Of a DNA stretch of 64,000 nucleotides, positions 18,459 to 25,680 are shown piece after piece. The DNA is from an uncultured Lachnospiraceae bacterium (lineage in GTDB: Bacteria > Bacillota > Clostridia > Lachnospirales > Lachnospiraceae): assembly GCA_944380605.1 (NCBI GenBank), contig CALWIA010000027.1, positions 233,775 through 297,774 of the forward strand, in the 5' to 3' direction. The notes beneath the pieces are model-generated. The model made no database searches, was not told the origin of the DNA, and saw only the letters and a program-made list of their open reading frames with translations. A program made the translations under genes and the position numbers. The first letter of the stretch is position 1. Each line of letters starts with the position of its first letter.

Positions 18459-19156
18459 TCAGCCAGATACTGGATATCTGTTTTCCCAGAAGGTGCCCGG
18501 TCTGCGGGGAAATTCCGCCGGCCGGCAGCCGGATCTGCCCGGAGTGCCTGGATGCCCTGCACATCATCCGGCAGCCGGTGTGTTTTCGCTGCGGCAAAGA
18601 ACTGGAAAGCCCGGTGATGGAATACTGTCCGGACTGCGCCCGGAAACCGCGCAGCTTTGTCCGCAGCTTTGCACTGCTGCAGTACAACCAGGCGGCGGCC
18701 CGCTCCATGGCCGCTGTCAAATACAACAACCGGCGGGAGTACCTGGATTTTTATGGAGAAGCCTTCTGCCGCCGGTACGGCCCGCAGATTCTGCGGCTGA
18801 GGCCGGACGCGGCAGTGCCGGTGCCCATTCACCCGTCCCGGAGGAGGGAGAGGGGCTTTAACCAGGCGGAGGAACTGGCGGTCCGCCTGGGACGGCAGCT
18901 GGATTTCCCCGTGTATCCGGACGCGCTGCGGCGGGTAAAAAAGACGGCGCCGCAGAAAAATCTGGATCCGGCGCAGCGGCTGGCAAACCTCCGCCAGGCC
19001 TTCGCTCCGGGCACGCTTCCCAGGGAGGTCGGCACGGTTCTTCTGGTCGACGACATCTACACCACCGGCAGCACCATGGAAGCCTGTTCCCGGGTGCTTC
19101 TGTCCATGGGCGTAAAAACCGTTTACGGTGCGGTGCTGTGCGTCGGAGGATCATAA
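18455..19156 (+). CDS. comF: ComF family phosphoribosyltransferase-like protein
   Basis: 233-residue ComF protein, linked in Bacillus to DNA uptake and repair. TTG start overlapping the recD2 stop, with AGGAGG at good spacing. The N-terminal zinc finger shows CPVCGE, CPEC, CFRCGKE and CPDC; the C-terminal phosphoribosyltransferase fold has the PRPP loop VLLVDDIYTTGSTM near residue 195-208. Co-transcription with recD2 fits a role in DNA metabolism. It is the last gene before the ribosomal cluster promoter. Confidence 0.92.
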   Translation: MISQILDICFPRRCPVCGEIPPAGSRICPECLDALHIIRQPVCFRCGKELESPVMEYCPDCARKPRSFVRSFALLQYNQAAARSMAAVKYNNRREYLDFYGEAFCRRYGPQILRLRPDAAVPVPIHPSRRRERGFNQAEELAVRLGRQLDFPVYPDALRRVKKTAPQKNLDPAQRLANLRQAFAPGTLPREVGTVLLVDDIYTTGSTMEACSRVLLSMGVKTVYGAVLCVGGS

Positions 19157-19163
19157 ATTTCTA

Positions 19164-19192
19164 TTGACGTTTCCTGACAGATATGGTATAGT
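19164..19192 (+). promoter_or_regulatory. promoter of rpmG-secE-nusG
   Basis: TTGACG (19164-19169), 17-bp spacer, TATAGT (19187-19192), with a leader of about 100 nt to the rpmG start codon. Confidence 0.75.
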
Positions 19193-19300
19193 AATTGGGC
19201 GAATGGAAGAAGACAGGTCTTTTTTTTATGCTCAAAATTTCATTGAGAAAAGAAAAGCCCTGCAAAGGCAACAACGAAATTTATAGTGGAGGTGGAAGTC

Positions 19301-19450
19301 GTGCGTACAAGAATTACACTGGCATGTACCGAGTGCAAACAGCGGAATTACAACATGACGAAGGATAAGAAAACTCATCCTGACAGAATGGAAACCAAGA
19401 AATACTGCCGATTCTGTAAGACTCATACTTTGCACAAAGAAACCAAGTAA
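19301..19450 (+). CDS. rpmG: 50S ribosomal protein L33
   Basis: 49-residue L33 of the zinc-binding (C+) type: [10 protein letters not shown] and [10 protein letters not shown] supply the four cysteines. GTG start follows GGAGGTGGAAGTC. As in many Firmicutes it opens the rpmG-secE-nusG segment; here no tRNA-Trp gene lies between rpmG and secE. Confidence 0.95.
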   Translation: MRTRITLACTECKQRNYNMTKDKKTHPDRMETKKYCRFCKTHTLHKETK

Positions 19451-19473
19451 TCAGGGAGTAAAGGAAGTAGAAT

Positions 19474-19692
19474 ATGGGAGAAACAGCAAGCACAAGCAAG
19501 GAGAATGCTTCGAAAAAACAGAAAAAGAGTTTTTTCAAAGGCTTGAAAACCGAGTTCGGCAAGATCATCTGGCCTGACAGAAAGACGGTGGGCAAGCAGA
19601 CGGTCGCCGTCATCGCGTGTTCCATTGCCTTGGGGCTGATCATTGCGCTCCTGGACCTGATTATTAAGTTCGGTCTTAGTTTCATTTTATAA
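19474..19692 (+). CDS. secE: preprotein translocase subunit SecE
   Basis: 72-residue single-helix SecE of the SecYEG channel. The N-terminal half is Lys/Ser-rich and cytoplasmic; FFKGLKTEFGKIIWPDRKTV is the conserved amphipathic segment (K..IxWP), followed by one membrane helix at about 46-70. Standard position directly ahead of nusG. Confidence 0.94.
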   Translation: MGETASTSKENASKKQKKSFFKGLKTEFGKIIWPDRKTVGKQTVAVIACSIALGLIIALLDLIIKFGLSFIL

Positions 19693-19712
19693 TAAGGGCA
19701 AAGGTGAATTGT

Positions 19713-20228
19713 ATGGCAGAAGCTCATTGGTATGTGGTCCATACCTATTCAGGCTATGAGAACAAGGTAAAAATCGATATCGAAAATACCATTAAGAACC
19801 GGAATCTGCAGGACCAGATTCTGGAGGTCTCAGTGCCCATGCAGTCTGTGGTAGAAATCAAGAACGGCGTGGAAAAGGCCGCGGACAAGAAGATGTTCCC
19901 CGGCTATGTGCTGATTCACATGGTGATGAACGATGATACCTGGTATGTGGTTCGCAACACCAGAGGCGTCACCGGCTTCGTGGGCCCGGGATCCAAACCG
20001 GTTCCGCTGACCGATGAAGAGATGGCCGGTCTGGGATTTTCCAGATCCGACGTCGTCGTCGGCTACGAAGTGGGCGATACGGTGGTGGTGACCGCAGGCG
20101 CATGGAAGGATACGGTGGGCGCCATCAAATCGATCAATGAAAGCAAAAAGACCATCACCATCAGTGTGGAGATGTTCGGCCGGGAGACGCCGGTGGAACT
20201 GGCCTTCACTGAAGTGAAAAAGATGTAA
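19713..20228 (+). CDS. nusG: transcription termination/antitermination factor NusG
   Basis: 171-residue NusG, binding RNA polymerase and linking it to Rho and the ribosome. The ATG at 19713 ([19 protein letters not shown]) is preferred over the GTG three codons earlier, as AAGGTG gives it a ribosome-binding site. NGN domain at about 1-110 with [19 protein letters not shown] and VTGFVG; KOW domain at the C-terminus with [18 protein letters not shown]. Followed by an L1-type RNA element before rplK. Confidence 0.95.
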   Translation: MAEAHWYVVHTYSGYENKVKIDIENTIKNRNLQDQILEVSVPMQSVVEIKNGVEKAADKKMFPGYVLIHMVMNDDTWYVVRNTRGVTGFVGPGSKPVPLTDEEMAGLGFSRSDVVVGYEVGDTVVVTAGAWKDTVGAIKSINESKKTITISVEMFGRETPVELAFTEVKKM

Positions 20229-20238
20229 CTGCAAGCAA

Positions 20239-20267
20239 GTGGGAGGGACATCCCCCGACAATACCAC
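20239..20267 (+). promoter_or_regulatory. L1-binding site mimic, copy 1 (before rplK)
   Basis: GTGG-GA-GGG..CCCC-GACAATA-CCAC folds into two short helices with an asymmetric internal loop. It resembles the 23S rRNA site of protein L1 (GUGGGAGG ... CCGACCUUGAAAUACCAC, recalled from E. coli). The site lies 6 nt ahead of the GGAGG of rplK (20274), placed for translational feedback by L1. Confidence 0.72.
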
Positions 20268-20287
20268 AATTTAGGAGGTGCCTAATT

Positions 20288-20713
20288 ATGGCAAAGAAAG
20301 TAACAGGTTATATTAAATTGCAGATTCCGGCCGGCAAGGCTACGCCGGCTCCGCCTGTAGGTCCCGCTCTGGGCCAGCACGGCGTCAATATCGTACAGTT
20401 TACCAAAGAGTTCAACGCCAGAACCGCGGATCAGGGCGACCTGATCATTCCGGTGGTTATCACCGTATACGCGGACAGAAGCTTCAGCTTTGTCACCAAG
20501 ACCCCGCCGGCTGCCGTTCTTCTGAAGAAGGCCTGCAAACTGAAATCCGGTTCCGCAGTGCCCAACAAGACGAAGGTAGCGACAATCTCCAAAGACGAGC
20601 TGCGCAAGATCGCGGAGCTGAAGATGCCTGATCTGAACGCCGCCAGCGTAGAGGCTGCTATGAGCATGATCGCCGGCACCGCCAGAAGCATGGGCATTAC
20701 CGTAGAAGAATAA
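20288..20713 (+). CDS. rplK: 50S ribosomal protein L11
   Basis: 141-residue L11 of the GTPase-associated centre, binding 23S rRNA helices 43-44. Typical N-terminal [21 protein letters not shown] with the flexible proline-rich segment, and the C-terminal RNA-binding part ending in [12 protein letters not shown]. Start supported by AGGAGGTGCCTAATT. Preceded and followed by near-identical L1-type hairpins. Confidence 0.97.
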   Translation: MAKKVTGYIKLQIPAGKATPAPPVGPALGQHGVNIVQFTKEFNARTADQGDLIIPVVITVYADRSFSFVTKTPPAAVLLKKACKLKSGSAVPNKTKVATISKDELRKIAELKMPDLNAASVEAAMSMIAGTARSMGITVEE

Positions 20714-20737
20714 ACGTTGAGATTGTTTCGGAACACC

Positions 20738-20765
20738 GTGGGAGGGCAATCCCCGACAATACCAC
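20738..20765 (+). promoter_or_regulatory. L1-binding site mimic, copy 2 (before rplA)
   Basis: A second copy of the GTGGGAGGG..CCCCGACAATACCAC hairpin, 24 nt after the rplK stop and directly ahead of the rplA ribosome-binding site (AGGAGG). It differs from copy 1 only in the apical loop and one C, suggesting selection on the stem and internal loop. Confidence 0.72.
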
Positions 20766-20780
20766 TAGGAGGTTAGTAAA

Positions 20781-21479
20781 ATGAAAAGAGGAAAAAGATA
20801 TACAGAGGCTGCCAAACTGGTAGACCGTTCTGTTCAGTATGACGCGGCTGACGCTATTGCCATTGTGAAGAAGGCAGCCGCGGCCAAATTCGATGAGACT
20901 GTTGAAGTTCATATTCGTACCGGATGCGACGGACGTCATGCCGACCAGCAGATCCGCGGCGCCGTTGTGCTGCCGCACGGCACCGGCAAAACCGTCCGGA
21001 TCCTGGTTTTCGCCAAGGGACCCAAAGCAGACGAAGCGCAGGCCGCAGGCGCGGACTACGTAGGCGCTGAGGAACTGATCCCGAAGATCCAGAACGAAGG
21101 CTGGCTGGATTTTGACGTAGTTGTGGCGACTCCTGACATGATGGGCGTAGTCGGACGTCTGGGCCGTGTCCTGGGACCCAAGGGCCTGATGCCCAACCCC
21201 AAGGCCGGAACCGTGACCATGGACGTGACCAAGGCCATCAACGAAATCAAAGCCGGTAAGATCGAATACAGACTTGACAAGACCAATATTATCCACGTGC
21301 CAGTAGGTAAGGCTTCTTTCACAGAGGAGCAGTTGGCGGACAACTTCCAGACGCTTATGGATGCCATCCTGAAAGCAAAACCCAGCACGGTCAAGGGCGC
21401 TTATCTGAGAAGCGTAACCATGACCTCCACCATGGGCCCGGGCGTAAAGCTGAACGTGTCCAAGCTGGTGAACGGCTGA
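20781..21479 (+). CDS. rplA: 50S ribosomal protein L1
   Basis: 232-residue L1, which forms the mobile stalk at the ribosomal E site and in many bacteria represses its own operon. Signatures: N-terminal [47 protein letters not shown] and the C-terminal TMGPGVKLN. Ends with TGA just before the rplJL promoter. Its own mRNA holds two sites resembling its rRNA target. Confidence 0.97.
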   Translation: MKRGKRYTEAAKLVDRSVQYDAADAIAIVKKAAAAKFDETVEVHIRTGCDGRHADQQIRGAVVLPHGTGKTVRILVFAKGPKADEAQAAGADYVGAEELIPKIQNEGWLDFDVVVATPDMMGVVGRLGRVLGPKGLMPNPKAGTVTMDVTKAINEIKAGKIEYRLDKTNIIHVPVGKASFTEEQLADNFQTLMDAILKAKPSTVKGAYLRSVTMTSTMGPGVKLNVSKLVNG

Positions 21480-21493
21480 GTTTACTTTCCCGC

Positions 21494-21523
21494 TTGACAA
21501 TCCAGATATAAATATGCTATACT
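21494..21523 (+). promoter_or_regulatory. promoter of rplJ-rplL
   Basis: TTGACA (21494-21499), 18-bp spacer, TATACT (21518-21523). It lies 15 bp after the rplA stop, so rplJL can be transcribed separately from rplKA. Confidence 0.8.
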
Positions 21524-21529
21524 ACGCAA

Positions 21530-21620
21530 GTATTGAAAGCCGAAGACAGCAGGTGCCGCAAGGCATAAGGTGACAACGCCTGCCGAGGACAAAGTACAAA
21601 TGCACATCGTGTTTTGTATG
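21530..21620 (+). promoter_or_regulatory. ribosomal L10 leader
   Basis: The leader includes GAAGACAGCAGG and GCCTGCCGAGG (about 21542-21588), the conserved core of the L10 leader of Firmicutes, which binds the L10-L7/L12 complex to repress rplJL. A terminator follows at 21621, so control is probably by attenuation. Confidence 0.85.
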
Positions 21621-21654
21621 CTCCCTGTCTGCAGCTTTGCGGACAGGGAGTTTT
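21621..21654 (+). terminator. attenuator of the L10 leader
   Basis: CTCCCTGTC pairs with GACAGGGAG (21621-21629 / 21642-21650) followed by TTTT. It sits between the L10 leader core and rplJ. Confidence 0.82.
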
Positions 21655-21711
21655 CCGTTTACCGGAGATTTCGGACCTCTCAATACGAAACTTATAAGGA
21701 GGTAGACACTC

Positions 21712-22203
21712 ATGGCAAAAGTTGAACTGAAGCAGCCTGTGGTCGCTGAGATCGCGGAGCTTCTGGACGGCGCTCAGGGTGCGGTTCTGGTGGACTATCG
21801 CGGTCTGACCGTAGAACAGGATACGGAACTGCGCAAACAGCTGAGAGAAGCAGGTATTTCCTACAAGGTATACAAAAACACCATGATCCGCTTCGCGGCG
21901 AAGGGAACTGCTTTTGAGGCTCTGGAGTCCGACCTGGAAGGCCCGACGGCTTTGGCGGTATCCAAGACGGACGCGACGGCTCCTGCCAGAGTTCTGGCGA
22001 ACTTCGCCAAGAAAGCTGACAAGCTGGAGATCAAGTCCGGTGTTGTAGAGGGAACCTACTACGACGCAAAAGGCATGCAGGTCATCGCTACCATCCCCGG
22101 CAGAGAAGAACTGCTGGGCAGACTGCTGGGAAGCATGCAGTCCCCGATTGCGAACTTCGCCCGTGTGCTTAATCAGATTGCGGAAGCAAACGCAAACGCG
22201 TAA
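21712..22203 (+). CDS. rplJ: 50S ribosomal protein L10
   Basis: 163-residue L10, anchoring L7/L12 dimers to the ribosomal stalk. The N-terminal RNA-binding domain shows GAVLVDYRGLTVEQDTELRK, KVYKNTMIRFA and GPTALAVSKTD; the C-terminal helix for L12 dimers ends FARVLNQIAEANANA. AAGGAGG precedes the start. First gene of a two-gene unit under the L10 leader. Confidence 0.97.
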   Translation: MAKVELKQPVVAEIAELLDGAQGAVLVDYRGLTVEQDTELRKQLREAGISYKVYKNTMIRFAAKGTAFEALESDLEGPTALAVSKTDATAPARVLANFAKKADKLEIKSGVVEGTYYDAKGMQVIATIPGREELLGRLLGSMQSPIANFARVLNQIAEANANA

Positions 22204-22236
22204 GATCAATCAAATTTTTTATGGAGGAAAAATATC

Positions 22237-22611
22237 ATGGCAAAGTTAACGACTGCTGAGTTTATCGAAGCGATTAAAGAGTTATCCGTAATGGAACTGA
22301 ACGAGCTGGTAAAGGCCTGCGAGGAAGAGTTCGGCGTATCCGCCGCTGCCGGTGTGGTAGTAGCTGCTGCTGGCCCCGCTGCTGAGGCTGCTGAAGAGAA
22401 GACCGAGTTCGACGTTGAGCTGACTGAGGTTGGCCCGAACAAGGTTAAAGTTATCAAGGTGGTTCGTGAAGCTACCGGTCTGGGCCTGAAAGAGGCGAAG
22501 GACGTAGTTGACGGCGCTCCCAAGGTGGTTAAGGCCGGCGTTTCCAAGGAAGAAGCTGAGCAGATCAAGACTTCTCTGGAAGCCGAGGGCGCAAAGGTTA
22601 CTCTGAAGTAA
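22237..22611 (+). CDS. rplL: 50S ribosomal protein L7/L12
   Basis: 124-residue stalk protein that recruits translation factors. N-terminal dimerisation region ([20 protein letters not shown]), Ala-rich hinge ([16 protein letters not shown]) and the C-terminal domain [21 protein letters not shown]. Acidic, of the expected length. Followed by a strong terminator. Confidence 0.97.
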   Translation: MAKLTTAEFIEAIKELSVMELNELVKACEEEFGVSAAAGVVVAAAGPAAEAAEEKTEFDVELTEVGPNKVKVIKVVREATGLGLKEAKDVVDGAPKVVKAGVSKEEAEQIKTSLEAEGAKVTLK

Positions 22612-22633
22612 TTCATTTTAACCCGACATACTG

Positions 22634-22688
22634 CGGAGCCGCTGCAGAATGGATGAGAAATCATCTATGGAGCAGCGGCTCCGTTTTT
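22634..22688 (+). terminator. terminator after rplL
   Basis: CGGAGCCGCTGC pairs with GCAGCGGCTCCG over a long loop, then TTTTT. It closes the ribosomal cluster. Confidence 0.88.
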
Positions 22689-22720
22689 AGAAAGATCCGG
22701 ATAGCGGGGAGGGCATATCC

Positions 22721-23614
22721 ATGGGCGCGAAAATCGTCAATTACGGTTCGATGAATTATGATTACACATATCAGGTGGACCACATGGTCCGGCCGGGAGA
22801 GACACTGGCTTCCCGGGGGCGGACGGTTCACTGCGGCGGCAAGGGATTCAACCAGTCGGTGGCTCTGGCGCGGGCGGGCGTTCAGGTGCGCCACGCCGGC
22901 ATGCTGGGTACGGATGGAGAACGGTTCCTGGAAGAAATGGAAAAACAGGGCATCGACACCTGCTGCGTCCGCCGGACCGGCGAGGTCTGCGGCCACGCGG
23001 TGATTCAGGTCAACCCGGAAGGGGAAAACTGCATCCTGCTGTACGAAGGCAGCAACGGACAGAATACGGAAGCCCAGATCCGGCAGGTGCTGGATACCAT
23101 GGAAGCCGGGGACTTGCTGCTGCTGCAGAATGAGATCAATCTGACAGACCGCGTCATCGACCTGGCGTGGGAAAAGGGAATCCGCATCGTCTGGAACCCG
23201 TCGCCGTACAATGAGAAAGCGGCGTCCTGCCATATGGAAAAGGTGTCGGTGTTTCTGATCAACGAGACGGAAGGGGAACAGCTGACCGGCCGGACGGAGC
23301 CCGACGCGATTCTGGAAGAGATGGAACGGCGGTGCCCCGGCTGCGAAGTGGTGCTGACCCTGGGCGCGGAAGGTGTCGTCTGGGGCTGCGGCGGACGCCG
23401 GATCCAGGTGCCTGCGTACCGGGTGAAAGCGGTGGATACCACGGCGGCGGGAGATACGTTTACCGGCTATTACCTGGCGGCGGTGCTGGAAGGCGCGGAT
23501 CGGGAGACGGCGCTGAGACGGGGCTGCGCGGCTTCCGCGCTGGCGGTGCAGAAGGAAGGCGCTGCGGCATCCATTCCCTCCAGAGAAGAGGTGGACCGCT
23601 TTTTCTGTTCTTGA
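22721..23614 (+). CDS. rbsK: ribokinase-like PfkB family sugar kinase
   Basis: 297-residue PfkB kinase. N-terminal NYGSMNYDYTYQVDHMVRPGETL and the GGKGFNQSVALARAG motif match ribokinase; the C-terminal signature DTTAAGDTFTGYYLA carries the catalytic Asp (near residue 245). The anion hole and length are standard. It is alone, without rbs transporter genes, so ribose is the likely but not proven substrate; salvage of ribose released from nucleosides would fit. Its last codons overlap the -35 box of the cold-shock promoter. Confidence 0.82.
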   Translation: MGAKIVNYGSMNYDYTYQVDHMVRPGETLASRGRTVHCGGKGFNQSVALARAGVQVRHAGMLGTDGERFLEEMEKQGIDTCCVRRTGEVCGHAVIQVNPEGENCILLYEGSNGQNTEAQIRQVLDTMEAGDLLLLQNEINLTDRVIDLAWEKGIRIVWNPSPYNEKAASCHMEKVSVFLINETEGEQLTGRTEPDAILEEMERRCPGCEVVLTLGAEGVVWGCGGRRIQVPAYRVKAVDTTAAGDTFTGYYLAAVLEGADRETALRRGCAASALAVQKEGAAASIPSREEVDRFFCS

Positions 23615-23639
23615 CAGAGATGGAATCCTGTGGTATAGT
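23611..23639 (+). promoter_or_regulatory. cold-shock gene promoter
   Basis: TTGACA (23611-23616), 17-bp spacer, TATAGT (23634-23639). The -35 box overlaps the stop codon of the ribokinase gene. The resulting leader would be about 180 nt. Confidence 0.8.
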
Positions 23640-23668
23640 GAAACTGTATTTTGAATGAGCTGCTGATT

Positions 23669-23726
23669 CACATATTTTTGTAAGTCATTTGGCGTCAGGT
23701 GATTTACAGAAATATGTGTTTTTTTT
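23669..23726 (+). terminator. terminator-like hairpin inside the cold-shock leader
   Basis: CACATATTT..TGTAA pairs with TTACA..AAATATGTG, then eight T (23719-23726). It lies between the cold-shock promoter and the start codon, so it would block expression unless bypassed. A second hairpin, ATCAC/GTGAT (23727-23749), follows. Confidence 0.7.
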
Positions 23727-23825
23727 ATCACGGGGATTCTGCCGGTGATAGGGACGCTCCGCAGGTTTTGCTTATGAAAAAGCGCTGTGAAAGAAATGCA
23801 AATTTTATAAAAGGGAGGTACCACC

Positions 23826-24029
23826 ATGAACAAGGGTACGGTAAAGTGGTTCAACGCAACCAAGGGCTACGGCTTCATCACCAACGATGAGACCGGCGAG
23901 GAAGTGTTCGTACACTTCTCCGGCATTGTGGCGGACGGCTACAAGACGCTGGAAGACGGACAGAAAGTGACCTACGACCTGGCCGAGGGCAACCGCGGCA
24001 TGCAGGCGGTAAACGTACGGGTTGCGTAA
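23826..24029 (+). CDS. csp: cold-shock domain protein
   Basis: 67-residue single CSD protein, an RNA chaperone. RNP1 (KGYGFITND) and RNP2 (VFVHFSGI) are intact. AGGGAGG lies 7-8 nt upstream of the ATG. The long, structured leader is typical for cold-shock genes, whose mRNA folding senses temperature; here it also contains a terminator-like hairpin. Confidence 0.96.
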   Translation: MNKGTVKWFNATKGYGFITNDETGEEVFVHFSGIVADGYKTLEDGQKVTYDLAEGNRGMQAVNVRVA

Positions 24030-24045
24030 GAAACCGTGTGAAAAA

Positions 24046-24076
24046 GGGCAGGATTCTTCAGGAGTCCTGCCCTTTT
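24046..24076. terminator. bidirectional terminator between csp and the response regulator
   Basis: GGGCAGGA pairs with TCCTGCCC, flanked by AAAAA and TTTT. It serves csp on the plus strand and the two-component operon on the minus strand, overlapping the last codons of the latter. Confidence 0.82.
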
Positions 24077-25680
24077 CCTTTGTCGGAAAGCTGGGAGCGG
24101 TATTCGTTGGGAGACATGCCGGTGTTCTTGTGGAACTGCCGCGAGAAATATTTCTCGTCTTCAAAGCCCACCATGTTGGCGATGTCTTTGATTTTGATCC
24201 CCGGATTTTCCAGCAGTTCCCGGGCCCGGTCGATGCGGATCTGGTTCAGGTAGGACACCATGCTGACGTGGAAGGTGTTCTTGAACTTCCGGCACATGTA
24301 GTTTTTGTTGATGAAAAACAGCTGGGCGCAGGCAAACTGGCTGAAAGGCTTGTCGTAATTCAGGCGTATGTAATAGGCCACCTGGTAGATGATGTCGTTC
24401 TGCGGATGGGAGCCGGGGGAGGTCAGTTCGCCGAACAGCTGGGACAGCTCAAATTTCAGCTTTTTCTCCAGCAGTTCCGGAGAAAAATGAAAGTGTTCGT
24501 CCAGCAGCTGGCAGTAGGACAGCGGCTGGGATGGGGAGAGAACCAGCTTGGGATACTGCCGTTCGATTTCCGCCCGCCACTGGCTCAGCAGCTGGTTGTA
24601 GCGCTCCGTCAGAGCCATGCCGTGGCGCAGCGGCAGCGGCGGGGAAGGAAGCACCGCCTGGCGCCACTGTTCGATGGAATCGTCGATCAGGGTTTCGTTT
24701 CCGGTGATCATGGCGCTGTAGAGCTGCCGCTCCTGGGCCGGCTGCCGGGCCTCCAGATGGTCGGCGGCCACCCGACTGTAGGACAGGCAGGGCGGGGCCG
24801 GGGAGAACATGTCCTGTTCGTAAAAGGCCATGCGGGCCTGGGACATGGCTTCGCCCGCCAGGGCGGGAAAGGCCACCGGCCGGCTCAGGCCGAAGGAAAC
24901 CGGGAGGGAGGCCAGCTGCCGGATGGCGAGAATCTGCTCCTCCGCCAGCCGCAGCACGTCGGAGGTGTGATGGTAGAGAAACAGCAGAAACTCCCGTCCG
25001 TCATCGGTGTTGGGGAAGCAAAGACCCGCGTTCTTTTCCTCCAGCCGGCGGCTGAAGGAGGCGCAGGCCGCCGCCAGTACTTTGTAGGTATCCGAAGCGG
25101 TGTCGTTCAGATACGGCGCGCAGCTGAAATACCCTACAATGCAGTTGCGGCACTGCCGGATGTCCGGAAGCACCTGGCTCAGATCCTCATAAGAACGGTC
25201 GGGATCCGGCTGGGTCATGATCCGCTGCAGCAGCGTTTCCTTGTATACGGCGCTCATGCTGCTGATCATGTCCAGGTGCTTTATGGTCTGCCGGCGCTGG
25301 GCGTCTTCCTTCTGCCATTCGTCCACGGCCTTCTGCAGAGCCGCCGTCAGCTGGTCGGCGTCGATGGGCTTTAACAGGTAGTCCACGCCCCCTTCCCGCA
25401 GGGCGGCGCGGATGTATTCAAAGTTGTTGTAGCCGGAGATGACAATGACCTTTACCGGCATGTCGGTCTGATTCAGGTAATTCATCAGATCCAGTCCGGT
25501 GGCGTCGTTCATGACCACGTCGGTGATCAGGATTTCCGGCTGTTCCTGTTCCAGAATGGAAATGGCCTCCCTGGCGGAACCGGCCTCCAGAACGGAATCA
25601 AAATGCAGGGGGGACAGCTGAATCAGGTATTTGATGGTTTTGATGACATGGTATTCGTCGTCGGCGATCAGCAGTTTCAC
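24058..25680 (-). CDS. YesN-type response regulator with AraC DNA-binding domain
   Basis: 540-residue regulator. Receiver domain 1-120 with acidic pocket DDE (7-9), phospho-acceptor D54 in LITDVVMND and K104 in YLLKP. A middle region of about 300 residues is poorly conserved. The C-terminal AraC double helix-turn-helix (residues about 435-530: FINKNYMCRKFKNTF, then IADIANMVGF-like IKDIANMVGFEDEKYFSRQF). Co-transcribed with the sensor kinase (4-bp overlap). Faces the uronate import genes and is the likely activator of them. Confidence 0.9.
   Translation of the reverse strand: MKLLIADDEYHVIKTIKYLIQLSPLHFDSVLEAGSAREAISILEQEQPEILITDVVMNDATGLDLMNYLNQTDMPVKVIVISGYNNFEYIRAALREGGVDYLLKPIDADQLTAALQKAVDEWQKEDAQRRQTIKHLDMISSMSAVYKETLLQRIMTQPDPDRSYEDLSQVLPDIRQCRNCIVGYFSCAPYLNDTASDTYKVLAAACASFSRRLEEKNAGLCFPNTDDGREFLLFLYHHTSDVLRLAEEQILAIRQLASLPVSFGLSRPVAFPALAGEAMSQARMAFYEQDMFSPAPPCLSYSRVAADHLEARQPAQERQLYSAMITGNETLIDDSIEQWRQAVLPSPPLPLRHGMALTERYNQLLSQWRAEIERQYPKLVLSPSQPLSYCQLLDEHFHFSPELLEKKLKFELSQLFGELTSPGSHPQNDIIYQVAYYIRLNYDKPFSQFACAQLFFINKNYMCRKFKNTFHVSMVSYLNQIRIDRARELLENPGIKIKDIANMVGFEDEKYFSRQFHKNTGMSPNEYRSQLSDKGKGQDS

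Noticed and set aside
19451..19473. tRNA-Trp gene expected between rpmG and secE
   Set aside because: Only 23 bp separate the genes; no tRNA can fit.
24022..25374. 450-codon open frame antisense to the response regulator
   Set aside because: The opposite strand carries a complete receiver and AraC domain. The antisense product is Gly/Gln/His-rich without known motifs.
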